DNA of 64,000 nucleotides from Halobaculum rubrum (GTDB taxonomy: Archaea; Halobacteriota; Halobacteria; Halobacteriales; Haloferacaceae). Under the pieces are notes generated by a model. It was not told the origin of the DNA, did not search any database, and saw only the letters and a program-made list of their open reading frames with translations. The position numbers and the translations under genes are program-made. The DNA is taken from assembly GCF_019880225.1 (NCBI RefSeq), contig NZ_CP082285.1:29699-93698 (forward strand), written 5' to 3'. Positions 17,899-26,521 of this stretch are shown here, one piece after another (the stretch's first letter is position 1; every line of letters starts with the position of its first letter).

Positions 17899-20562
17899 TC
17901 AGGACACCGAAAGGAACAGCCATAACGGAACCGATACGATCAATTTCTCATCTTCGGGACTCTGGAATTGCTCGATCTTATCGCCTTTTGACAGCACGAT
18001 TCCGAACGGTGCTTCACCGTCGTGGATTCGGTGGTGGACCGGCCTTGATCCTCTGGAACTCTCACTATCGTCAGAGCCACCCCACTCGTACCGTTCGTAC
18101 CGGCCCAGATAGCCGCGATCGTCAGCAGCCTCAAGCGGGGCGATTCCATCCCAGTACCCCTCGTCGCCGTTCAGAACGGTATCAAGACGGCGTTCGTACT
18201 CGCTTTCTTCCTCCTCCCGACGAAGGTACGTCTCTGCTGCCTCAACGACACGGGCTGCGGTCGTCTCTGTGAAACCAGGAATTTGAGCGAGATGATCGGG
18301 ATCTGCTGCAGCAAGTGTTCCAACCGTCCAATGAGTCTCGGATTCTTCAAAAACGCCAGCTGGCGTCAGGTTTGGATCGTCTCCGTCTGTCGACGGATTC
18401 CAGAGTGCCTCTCGTTTGGAGGAGCCGATACCGCGAACGTCGCCCAACATATCGTATAGCTCGACGGCGTCGACGATTTCGGTAGCAGTCTGAGAATCGA
18501 TCCCATCCGCGTTAGAGATTTCTTCGGCGGACTGACTCCACAGGTCCTCTAACCGGTCGACGCCGGCTTCTCGAAGTGCAACTTCGACAGATTCGTCAAA
18601 CCAATTTAATAGCTCGTCTGCGCTGCCAGCTGGCCCCGTCGGTGGTTCTCCAACCGTTGGTTCGTACCGAACGAAATCGTGGAGTTCCGCGTCGGGAGAG
18701 CTGCTCTGTCGATCGAGGAATTCGCCGACGGCCGCGACCTTTTGATCGAGTTCTTCTCCAGTCGTATCCAGGCCTATCGGGATGGGGGCGCCCGCGACTT
18801 TCGGGATGAACTCGACGAACTGATCGTCGCCTTTCCAATAGTTGACGACCCCAGCGTTTGGGTCGTGTCGGTGGTTGAAATTGTAGCTGAGCCGCATGAT
18901 ATGGTCGAACGCGACCATGTACTCGAGGCGAGAACGAAGTTCAGCGTCAGCCATAGTGATATCATCTAAGTCCCGCCAACAGAGTGCATTTGCGAGGCCA
19001 ACGTCTCGAAGGGCAACACGCAGCTCACGCGGTTTCTTGTTACCGTATCCGTCGCTGAACGTGAGGAGGACCATCTGTTCGAGCGTATCGAAGTACTTGT
19101 TCCGGAGTGTGCGCCGGTCGACATCGAGAATCCAATCGTCGGTCCCACTGTCACCGAGTAGTTCGTCGTATTCGAACGGTTCTGTCTCCATTGTGTGGGC
19201 TGCCCATGAGTAGAGGCGACCAAGATCCCGTGTCCGATGTGGCCGGATCGAATCGAACGCCGGCGCTTGTTCGTGGATCGTGCCGAGTGTCTCGTCGAGG
19301 ACATCGGTAGCGACGCTGGAGAAACCGGAGGAATCGGAGGACTGAGCCGAGTTGCGGAGATATGCGCGGATCTCACGATCGGGGCGGTCGAATACGTCGT
19401 CTTCAATTCGTAATGAGAGATACCCACCGAGTAGCAAATACTCCTCGAGCGCGGTGGTAATCCATTCACGCGGGGAGTTTGTATCGCCCGTTCCGACCCA
19501 ATCGTCGATCTCCGAAAGTTGCTCCTCGTAGCGAGTGAGTGCCGCCACTATCCGCTCTGGGTCGTCTTCGGTAATCGCACCTTGGAAGCTCCGCCTTAGG
19601 TCAGACCCACTGAGTCGATACGTATCGGGGTCGTGAACGTCTTCGATTGAGTCACCGCGTAGCTGAGCGCCGTAATCGATATCGATACGCCGGTCAGGAT
19701 CGGCACCTTCGAAAATCGGGAACCTTCGCTGGAGGTAGTCTCGGAACTTCGGCGGAATAACCGTCTCAATATCGTACTGTTGGGGCGGGAGACGCATTTG
19801 ATCCCGCTCCGGATCGTAGAGTTCCCGTTCGACAGTTTCCTCAGCGACACCGGTAACGACGATTTTCCGTGCTGGCGTTTCGTCGAGTAATTCAGAAATC
19901 AACTCACCCCACCCAGACTCATCTGGGTCGCTGGCGAGAGTGTGGATGTCGTCGATAAAGACGTAATGGCGAGTCTCATCTGGGTCTCCATCGAGAATTT
20001 CATCGCTAAAGTAGTCGACGACCTCCTTGATCTGCCGCTCGGGCCGCAATTGGAAGGCTGGGTCCGCGTCTAACGGGAGATACAATACTCGGTCTGGACC
20101 GAGTTCAGGCAACTGTTGAACGAGCTTTGCGTACTCGTTATCGCCCGCTTTGGTAGTGTGGTGATACTTGTCGATGGCCCACGCGGCCCGGAGTTGAGAG
20201 ACGTCTGTAAAGGGTAGATTTTGGTCGTCAGCGTCGGGTAATGTCCAGAGGAGTTCCCGAAACTCCTCGTCGACGAACAACTTGATCGACTGTGACAACA
20301 GCGTCGTTTTTCCCGTATTCTCGGGACCGGTGATGGCGAACAATCTCGTGTCGTCGCCGTCTCGCCAGCCGTCCGCCCACGTGAGCTTGTCCAGGGTGCC
20401 GAAGAAGTCGGACTTGTAGAACGCCCAGTCCTGTTCGATATCGATACTCCCGGGTCGGTTCGGACGGTAGGTTGCCTCCGAACTCGACCACCAGTAGTTG
20501 ATATCGTGTATCCGCTCCCGGAGCGCATCGAACGACCCGAATCGGGAGGCAGCGTCGGTCAT
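17899..20562 (-). CDS. P-loop ATPase with C-terminal helix-hairpin-helix repeats
   Basis: 887 residues from the ATG at 20562 (MTDAASRFGSFDALRERI). Walker A is ITGPENTGKTT (about residue 84) and Walker B HYVFIDDIHTL (about 207), followed by KIVVTGVAEETV. This fits an archaeal ATPase or STAND-like NTPase that senses a signal and changes state on ATP binding. A long helical middle is followed by helix-hairpin-helix units from about residue 660 (SNADGIDSQTATEIVDAV, LGDVRGIGSSKREALW, IPGFTETTAARVVEAA), which usually bind DNA non-specifically. It is transcribed away from the PD-(D/E)XK, helicase, vWA and hydrolase operon with 139 nt between starts. I infer a DNA-sensing subunit of a defence island. 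Confidence 0.7.
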   Translation of the reverse strand: MTDAASRFGSFDALRERIHDINYWWSSSEATYRPNRPGSIDIEQDWAFYKSDFFGTLDKLTWADGWRDGDDTRLFAITGPENTGKTTLLSQSIKLFVDEEFRELLWTLPDADDQNLPFTDVSQLRAAWAIDKYHHTTKAGDNEYAKLVQQLPELGPDRVLYLPLDADPAFQLRPERQIKEVVDYFSDEILDGDPDETRHYVFIDDIHTLASDPDESGWGELISELLDETPARKIVVTGVAEETVERELYDPERDQMRLPPQQYDIETVIPPKFRDYLQRRFPIFEGADPDRRIDIDYGAQLRGDSIEDVHDPDTYRLSGSDLRRSFQGAITEDDPERIVAALTRYEEQLSEIDDWVGTGDTNSPREWITTALEEYLLLGGYLSLRIEDDVFDRPDREIRAYLRNSAQSSDSSGFSSVATDVLDETLGTIHEQAPAFDSIRPHRTRDLGRLYSWAAHTMETEPFEYDELLGDSGTDDWILDVDRRTLRNKYFDTLEQMVLLTFSDGYGNKKPRELRVALRDVGLANALCWRDLDDITMADAELRSRLEYMVAFDHIMRLSYNFNHRHDPNAGVVNYWKGDDQFVEFIPKVAGAPIPIGLDTTGEELDQKVAAVGEFLDRQSSSPDAELHDFVRYEPTVGEPPTGPAGSADELLNWFDESVEVALREAGVDRLEDLWSQSAEEISNADGIDSQTATEIVDAVELYDMLGDVRGIGSSKREALWNPSTDGDDPNLTPAGVFEESETHWTVGTLAAADPDHLAQIPGFTETTAARVVEAAETYLRREEEESEYERRLDTVLNGDEGYWDGIAPLEAADDRGYLGRYERYEWGGSDDSESSRGSRPVHHRIHDGEAPFGIVLSKGDKIEQFQSPEDEKLIVSVPLWLFLSVS

Positions 20563-20701
20563 TACACTCGTACTCACCGGCCTCCCACTTAAAATCACGA
20601 TAACGCATTTCGATGTGGAATACGACGACACTGCTGAAAAAGAAAACAATCCAATGTAGTTTTTCAAAACGACTAAGTGCTGTCACACAGTTGGAGCGTA
20701 T

Positions 20702-21859
20702 ATGGCCACGGCCCAGAACGTCACCGTCGACTCGGAGTCCAACGAGGTTCACATCGACTCGCTCACAGTCCACGACGAGGAACTCGCGTCGTTCCTGTCA
20801 GATGCCCCTGGCGAACCTGAAGCGGCGGTCGAGCGGGCGCTCCGCGTCGGTGCGTCGACGCTCGAACTCGCCGACACCACCCGAGAAGTCGAGTACGTCC
20901 GTCGCGAGTTCGACACCCTACGCGAGGCGTTCGCGGACGAGGTGGCGGAAGTCGAGCGCGAGTTCGAGGACGCGTTCGGCGATGACGGCGAGTTCGAAGG
21001 CCGACTGGACGATGCGTTCGGTGAGGGCGGTGCGTTCGCTGACCGTCTCGATGAGCAGTTCGGCGAGGAAGGCGAGGTGATCCAGCAGGCGCTCGACCCC
21101 GACAACGACGGATCGCCGCTGAACCGGATCCGACAGACGTTCCGCGAGGAGATCCGCGAGCTCAGCGAGAAGTTGGAGCGACAGGCCGGTGCCGAGGAGG
21201 AGCGCGAACTGAGTCACCGGTCTGGCTACGACTTCGAGGACGACGTGGAGGAGTTGCTCGCGGACGCAACGTACAACACGAGCGACGACGTGGAGCGGAC
21301 GGCCGAGACCGAGGGGGAACTTCCCGGCCGCGACGTCGGTGACTTCGTGTACACGATCGGCGAGACGGGCCAGCGCATCGCGGTCGAGGCGAAGAGCGTC
21401 GAGGGGTACACCCGGCCGAAGATCGATGAAGAGATGGCCGACGCGATCGAGAACCGCGACGCGGACTTCGGTGTGTTCGTCAGCGAGTGCGAGTCGTTCG
21501 TTCCCGACACCGTCGGGTACTTCCAGCCGTACGACGACTACGTCTGTGTCTCGCTGTCCGCCGACCGCGACGACGAGGTGGACGAGTCGTTCCTGCGGAT
21601 CGCGCTCAGCTGGGCGCGGACGCGTGCGATCCAGCGGCACGTGGACGCCGGCGACGACCTCGACCCCGAAGAGGTGCAGTCGCGTGTCGAGGCGGTGCGC
21701 GACGAACTCGACCGGATCTCCAACGCCAAGCGCAAGTGTACCGAGATGCAGTCGACCGCGGACGACGTGAAGGGGCTGTTGGACGGACTTCGCGACGACG
21801 TGATCGTCGAACTTGACGGGATCACGACGGAGCTGAGCAAGGCGAGCGACGGGGCGTGA
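20702..21859 (+). CDS. Coiled-coil protein with PD-(D/E)XK nuclease-like domain
   Basis: 385 residues. Residues 50-170 are a long acidic coiled coil with a repeated FGE/FAD pattern. A restriction-endonuclease-like core follows near residues 205-235: GRDVGDFVYTIGETGQRIAVEAKS, with the expected Asp before a beta-hairpin and an E-x-K on the next strand. The last 90 residues form another coiled coil. The family cleaves or binds DNA. It is the first gene of the rightward operon, and the UPF1-like helicase follows after 77 nt. I infer the nuclease arm of a helicase-nuclease system. Confidence 0.7.
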   Translation: MATAQNVTVDSESNEVHIDSLTVHDEELASFLSDAPGEPEAAVERALRVGASTLELADTTREVEYVRREFDTLREAFADEVAEVEREFEDAFGDDGEFEGRLDDAFGEGGAFADRLDEQFGEEGEVIQQALDPDNDGSPLNRIRQTFREEIRELSEKLERQAGAEEERELSHRSGYDFEDDVEELLADATYNTSDDVERTAETEGELPGRDVGDFVYTIGETGQRIAVEAKSVEGYTRPKIDEEMADAIENRDADFGVFVSECESFVPDTVGYFQPYDDYVCVSLSADRDDEVDESFLRIALSWARTRAIQRHVDAGDDLDPEEVQSRVEAVRDELDRISNAKRKCTEMQSTADDVKGLLDGLRDDVIVELDGITTELSKASDGA

Positions 21860-21936
21860 GTCGAGAGCGGCCCGCCGCAGATCCCGACGTGGAGCGAACG
21901 TTTACTACCCGATACGCGGATCCCCCATCACGATAG

Positions 21937-24183
21937 ATGTCCCTCCTGCTGGAGAACGCCATCGGCGCCGTCGATTTCGAGGAGGTCACGCTTCGTCCCG
22001 TCCAGTCGATCGGCGGCGCCGGCGTCCTCGACGAGCCGCTCCCGCTGGACGTGGTCGGTGGCTACGCCGAGCATCACGACGTCCTCAACGCCGACGGACA
22101 CGGCGTCGTGTTGCCGCTCCATGGTCTCGATGATGCCGAGTTGACCGGAGAGGCCGTCCGCTACCGCGAACACGACCTCCGTGGCCCGATGTTCGGCGGC
22201 CGCGGCGCCGACGGCGACGTTGAGTGGGTTGCCGCCGATGGACTTGCTGCCTCCGAGACGGCCGCACGCCTCCGCTTTTGGCACCCGGATCACGTCCCCG
22301 ACCAACTCCCGTCGTATCACGTCTCGCCAGTCGCGGCGGTCGAACCGGCCCGAAACCCGCTTTCAGACACCGAGACCCTCGTCGACGGCCTCCGCGAGTA
22401 CGTCGCAGAGGAGCGCGACGCCGCACGCGAGGCGAACCGGGAGCGTGCAGAGCAGGGCCCGACCACCCAGTACCAGCGGAACAGGTCTGCCATCCCGTCA
22501 CTCGACTGTGTCGCCGTCGAGGACGGCGAACACGTGTTCCGTGTCCGAGAGGCCCCAGACATCGGACTACACATCGACGACGAGTCGGCCGACCGCTACG
22601 GGTTCGTTCGCGACGAGTTCGACATCCACGAGGGTAACGAAGTGCTGATCAACGCGCCCGAGGGCGTCTCCCACGAGGAATTCCCGGTCCGCGCGACGGT
22701 CGCCTCGACGCGCGGCCGAGACCTTCGACTCCGAGTCGCATGGGACGCCGTCGAGTCACGGTCGTCGGTGGGAGCGATCCTGAACCGACCACGTGATGGC
22801 TATGGGCTGTCGCCGCTGCTCAACCCGGTCCCGTTCGAACGCCAGACCGAAGCGCTGGATGCGCTCGCGGACACGCCGATGGCAGCTGCGTTGGCGGGAG
22901 CGGAGCCGCTCACGTTCGAAGACGACGCCAAGGCCGCCAGCGAGCCACTCGACGACGAACTCAACCAGGACCAGCACATCGCCGTCGACCACGCGCTGTT
23001 GGCCGACCGACTGTTCTGTATCCACGGCCCGCCCGGAACTGGCAAGACGCGGACGCTCGTGGAGTTCGTCCGACGGTCCGTCCAGGCGGGCCGAGATGTC
23101 CTCGTGTGTGCGGACTCGAACCAGGCCGTCGACAACCTCCTCGTGGGGTCGAGTACAGACGACGACGCCGACGAGGGCTCGCTCCACGCGTACGGGCAAC
23201 ACGGTACCGACGAGTTCACGATCCACAGAGCCAACGCTCGCCGGTCGAATAACCGAGTGGTTCGGGCACACTACGGCGACGGCAACAGCGGGAGCGCCGA
23301 CGTCGTCGCGACGACGAACAGCAGCGCCGGGCGACTCGCCCGCGAGTTCGACGTCCTCGTCCTCGACGAGGCGACACAGGCGACGTGTGCGTCGGCGTGC
23401 GTTCCGCTGTCACGGGCAGAGAAGGTGGTCCTCGCGGGTGATCATCAGCAACTCCCACCGTACACCGCCGCCGAGGGACCGGTTTCCTCCCGGTACGGCT
23501 CGTCGCTGTTCGAGCACGTGTACGCCGACGGCGGCGTCTACGAGGGCGTCGGCGTCCAACTGCGGACTCAGTACCGGATGCACCGCGATGTCGCCTACCT
23601 CCCCAACCGACTGTTCTACGGCAAGTCGCTGCGCAACGGACAGGCAGTCCCCGAACTCTCGAACCACGACACTATTGCCGCCCACTCGTTCGGCGGCCGC
23701 GAGGAGCGCGTGAACCACTCGCTGCGCAATCCAACGGAGGCGCGCTTCGTCGCGATCCTCGTTGAGCGACTCCTCGACGACGGCCTCGACCCGGTCCAGG
23801 TCGGTGTAATCACGCCGTACACGGCGCAGGTGGATCTAGTGCGCGACCGACTGGCCGATGTGAACGACGGCGACGGCGTCGTCGTCGACACGATCGACGC
23901 GTTCCAGGGGAGCGAGCGCGAGGCGATCGTCATCTCGTTCGTGCGGAGCAACGAAGCGGGCGACCTCGGCTTCCTTGGCCGCGCGGACGACGGGCCGCGT
24001 CGACTGAACGTGGCAATGACGCGCGCGAAGCGTCACTGTGCGCTGGTCGGCGACTGGAACACGCTGCGAGGCCACCGGCGTGAGGCTCCGCGAAACGACT
24101 GTACGGACGTGTACCAGTCAATCTACTCCGATCTCGAGAGCAGCGGTCGCGTCACGAAGCCCGATCCATCACTACTTCCCTGA
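21937..24183 (+). CDS. Superfamily 1 helicase, DNA2/UPF1-like
   Basis: 748 residues. Motif I is CIHGPPGTGKTRT (about residue 362), motif II VLVLDEATQAT, motif III LAGDHQQLPP, motif IV-like LRTQYRMH, motif V VDTIDAFQGSE and motif VI LNVAMTRAKR, so all helicase motifs are intact. The first 330 residues are a separate region with beta-rich and charged segments that I do not recognise. UPF1/DNA2-type enzymes unwind or translocate on nucleic acid, and homologues occur in many defence systems next to nucleases. It is flanked by the PD-(D/E)XK gene and the vWA gene in one direction. Confidence 0.9.
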   Translation: MSLLLENAIGAVDFEEVTLRPVQSIGGAGVLDEPLPLDVVGGYAEHHDVLNADGHGVVLPLHGLDDAELTGEAVRYREHDLRGPMFGGRGADGDVEWVAADGLAASETAARLRFWHPDHVPDQLPSYHVSPVAAVEPARNPLSDTETLVDGLREYVAEERDAAREANRERAEQGPTTQYQRNRSAIPSLDCVAVEDGEHVFRVREAPDIGLHIDDESADRYGFVRDEFDIHEGNEVLINAPEGVSHEEFPVRATVASTRGRDLRLRVAWDAVESRSSVGAILNRPRDGYGLSPLLNPVPFERQTEALDALADTPMAAALAGAEPLTFEDDAKAASEPLDDELNQDQHIAVDHALLADRLFCIHGPPGTGKTRTLVEFVRRSVQAGRDVLVCADSNQAVDNLLVGSSTDDDADEGSLHAYGQHGTDEFTIHRANARRSNNRVVRAHYGDGNSGSADVVATTNSSAGRLAREFDVLVLDEATQATCASACVPLSRAEKVVLAGDHQQLPPYTAAEGPVSSRYGSSLFEHVYADGGVYEGVGVQLRTQYRMHRDVAYLPNRLFYGKSLRNGQAVPELSNHDTIAAHSFGGREERVNHSLRNPTEARFVAILVERLLDDGLDPVQVGVITPYTAQVDLVRDRLADVNDGDGVVVDTIDAFQGSEREAIVISFVRSNEAGDLGFLGRADDGPRRLNVAMTRAKRHCALVGDWNTLRGHRREAPRNDCTDVYQSIYSDLESSGRVTKPDPSLLP

Positions 24184-24397
24184 ACTGAGTTATATTCTCT
24201 CGGTCGTCCATGCGGCTGTCGATGAGTACCCGATGTCGACGGACGTAGACGACCCCCGTGCTGACCGCTCGAGTGTCGACTGATCCGGATGGCCCGTCAG
24301 ATTTATAACCTGCTCGTGACTCTACAGAGGTAGGAAACGCATAGAAAATATTATTTTGCGAATTGCACGGCGACTGCCCACCCCCAGCTCACCCCCC

Positions 24398-26521
24398 ATG
24401 ACAGCTTCACCTTCAGCAGCCGACGACGACCGACGGACCATCACCGGCCAGTTCGTGTCCCAGCGAGCCGCAGGCGAACGCGATCGGGTTTGGCGGCTCC
24501 GATTCGAGACGGCGGACGGCCCGGTATCCGTGTTCCTGCATCCAGAGCGCGAACACGTGCGGTACGACCTCAAGACCGGCGAGTCGTATCGGCTCAGCGA
24601 TGCTCGCGTGTGTCAGATCGCCGACTGTGAGGAGTTCGGCGAGTGTCCCGCGTGCGGCGAGCCGCTGCGAGAGTGGCACGCAATTGACGACTACCCTCCG
24701 GTTCGGGCCGTCCTCGACGAGTTCGACACCGGAGAGACGGTGTACGTCGTCGACGCCGAGAGCCGAGTCACGACCGCGGACGAGGACGACGACCCGGACG
24801 GTGACCAACTCGTCGACGACTGGCGACCGTGGCAGACGACGCCCGAGCCGGCGGCGTACGTCTGTACCGACTGCGGTCGCGAGGCCGACCCGCGGTACCA
24901 CGGGGGAGATGCTGGCGAGGGTGGTGAGCTGCTCAATATGAGCGCCCCGGCCGACCCGAGCGCGCCGGTCGCATCTACAAACAAGAGCATGGGGCTCGCG
25001 ACCGGCGGCGCGACGGATGCGGGGAACTTCCGAGAGAACGTCCGTGAGGGGCACGTCCCACAGCCGGATGCGCTCACGTACGAGGGATTGGTTCACGACT
25101 ACCGATTCCCCGCGCGCGGCGACACGGACGCGGAGGGTTTGTTCGTCCCGACCTGTACGCAGTCCGTGTCGTCGAATCCGCTGACTGGTGAGGTGGAGCG
25201 GTATCTCTCAATCGGACTGGACTCGTCGCTGTCGACGGAGGAGTTCGAGCGTCCCGCGCTCGACTTGGTCGCCGTGCTTGACGTCTCCGGTTCGATGTCG
25301 AGCGCGTTCGACGAGTACTACTACGACCGTTCGGGTACGCGCCGCCGCGCCGATACCGACGACAGTACGGTCGACACCAAACTGGAGGCGGCGACGAAGT
25401 CGCTGTGTGCGCTGACCACGCAACTCGACGACGATGACCGACTGGGTGTCGTGCTGTACGACAACACCGCACACGCCGCTAAGCCGCTCCGACTCGTCGG
25501 CGACACCGACATGGCGGCGATCCGCCGACACATCCGCGCGATCACCGCACACGGCGGTACCGACATGAACGCGGGCTTCGAGGTGGCCCGCGATCTGTTC
25601 GACGCCGCCGATCACGGGCAGGCCGACGAGGCGGGTCGAGAGCGTCGCGTCGTGTTCATGACCGACGCCATGCCGAACACAGGCACGACGTCGACTTCGG
25701 GGCTCGTCGACGGGGTCGACGACGCCGCAACCGACGGCGTGTTTACCACGTTCGTCGGGATGGGGCTGGACGCGAACGCCGACCTCATCGCGGAGTTGTC
25801 TGCGGTGCGGGGGGCGAACCACTGCTTCGTCCACTCCGCGACCGAGTTCGAGCGCCGACTCGGCGAGGAGTTCGACTGTCTCGTGACGCCGCTGGCGTTC
25901 GACCTCTCGGTCGACGTCGACGCTGACGGCTACGAGGTAGCCGGAGTGTACGGCTCGCCCTCCGCGCGACCTGATGACGGAACTGCGCTGGAGGTGACGA
26001 CGCTGTTCCCCTCACCGACCGAAGACGGTGAATCACGCGGCGGCGTGATCCTCGTCGAACTCGAAGCGAGTGACCCCGACAGGGACGCCGCCGCAGATGC
26101 TGGCGAGATTACGCTCACGGCGTCGTGGGTCGAGCGGGACGGCACATCCGACGAGACCACGGTCACGGTCACGCCGCGAGTGGCAGGCCACGACGACGAC
26201 GCGGTGTGTAAGGCGGTCGCACTGCGACGGTACTCCGCGGAACTCCGCGAGTGGGCCAAGCGTGTTCGCGAGGGGGACAACGGTGACGAGAGCGGTCCGA
26301 TCGACGACTGGCGCGACCTCGAACGGGCGCGGCACAATCACCACGAGCGGGGGTCAGTCCGGCTTCGCGTGTCCGACGCCGACGCTCAGCGGTTCGAGCG
26401 GCTTCGGGAGTACCTCCAAGCCGTACGGACGGTCGTCGACGACCCTGATCTCGATCAAGAACTCGAGGTGGTGTCCGAGCTACTCGACCACGGGCGAGCA
26501 GACCAGGAGGTGCCCCGGTGA
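24398..26521 (+). CDS. Zinc-finger and von Willebrand factor A domain protein
   Basis: 707 residues from the ATG at 24398; a TTG 42 nt earlier is unlikely. The N-terminus has an OB-like region and two CxxC pairs (CPACGEP and CTDCGREAD). The vWA domain begins near residue 288 with an intact MIDAS motif (LDVSGSMSS) and later GGTDMNAG and FMTDAMPNTG. Such vWA proteins bind partner proteins through a divalent metal and often pair with ATPases. The C-terminus is helical. The stop overlaps the GTG of the next gene (GTGA), so it is translationally coupled to the metallo-hydrolase. I infer an adaptor within the island. Confidence 0.8.
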   Translation: MTASPSAADDDRRTITGQFVSQRAAGERDRVWRLRFETADGPVSVFLHPEREHVRYDLKTGESYRLSDARVCQIADCEEFGECPACGEPLREWHAIDDYPPVRAVLDEFDTGETVYVVDAESRVTTADEDDDPDGDQLVDDWRPWQTTPEPAAYVCTDCGREADPRYHGGDAGEGGELLNMSAPADPSAPVASTNKSMGLATGGATDAGNFRENVREGHVPQPDALTYEGLVHDYRFPARGDTDAEGLFVPTCTQSVSSNPLTGEVERYLSIGLDSSLSTEEFERPALDLVAVLDVSGSMSSAFDEYYYDRSGTRRRADTDDSTVDTKLEAATKSLCALTTQLDDDDRLGVVLYDNTAHAAKPLRLVGDTDMAAIRRHIRAITAHGGTDMNAGFEVARDLFDAADHGQADEAGRERRVVFMTDAMPNTGTTSTSGLVDGVDDAATDGVFTTFVGMGLDANADLIAELSAVRGANHCFVHSATEFERRLGEEFDCLVTPLAFDLSVDVDADGYEVAGVYGSPSARPDDGTALEVTTLFPSPTEDGESRGGVILVELEASDPDRDAAADAGEITLTASWVERDGTSDETTVTVTPRVAGHDDDAVCKAVALRRYSAELREWAKRVREGDNGDESGPIDDWRDLERARHNHHERGSVRLRVSDADAQRFERLREYLQAVRTVVDDPDLDQELEVVSELLDHGRADQEVPR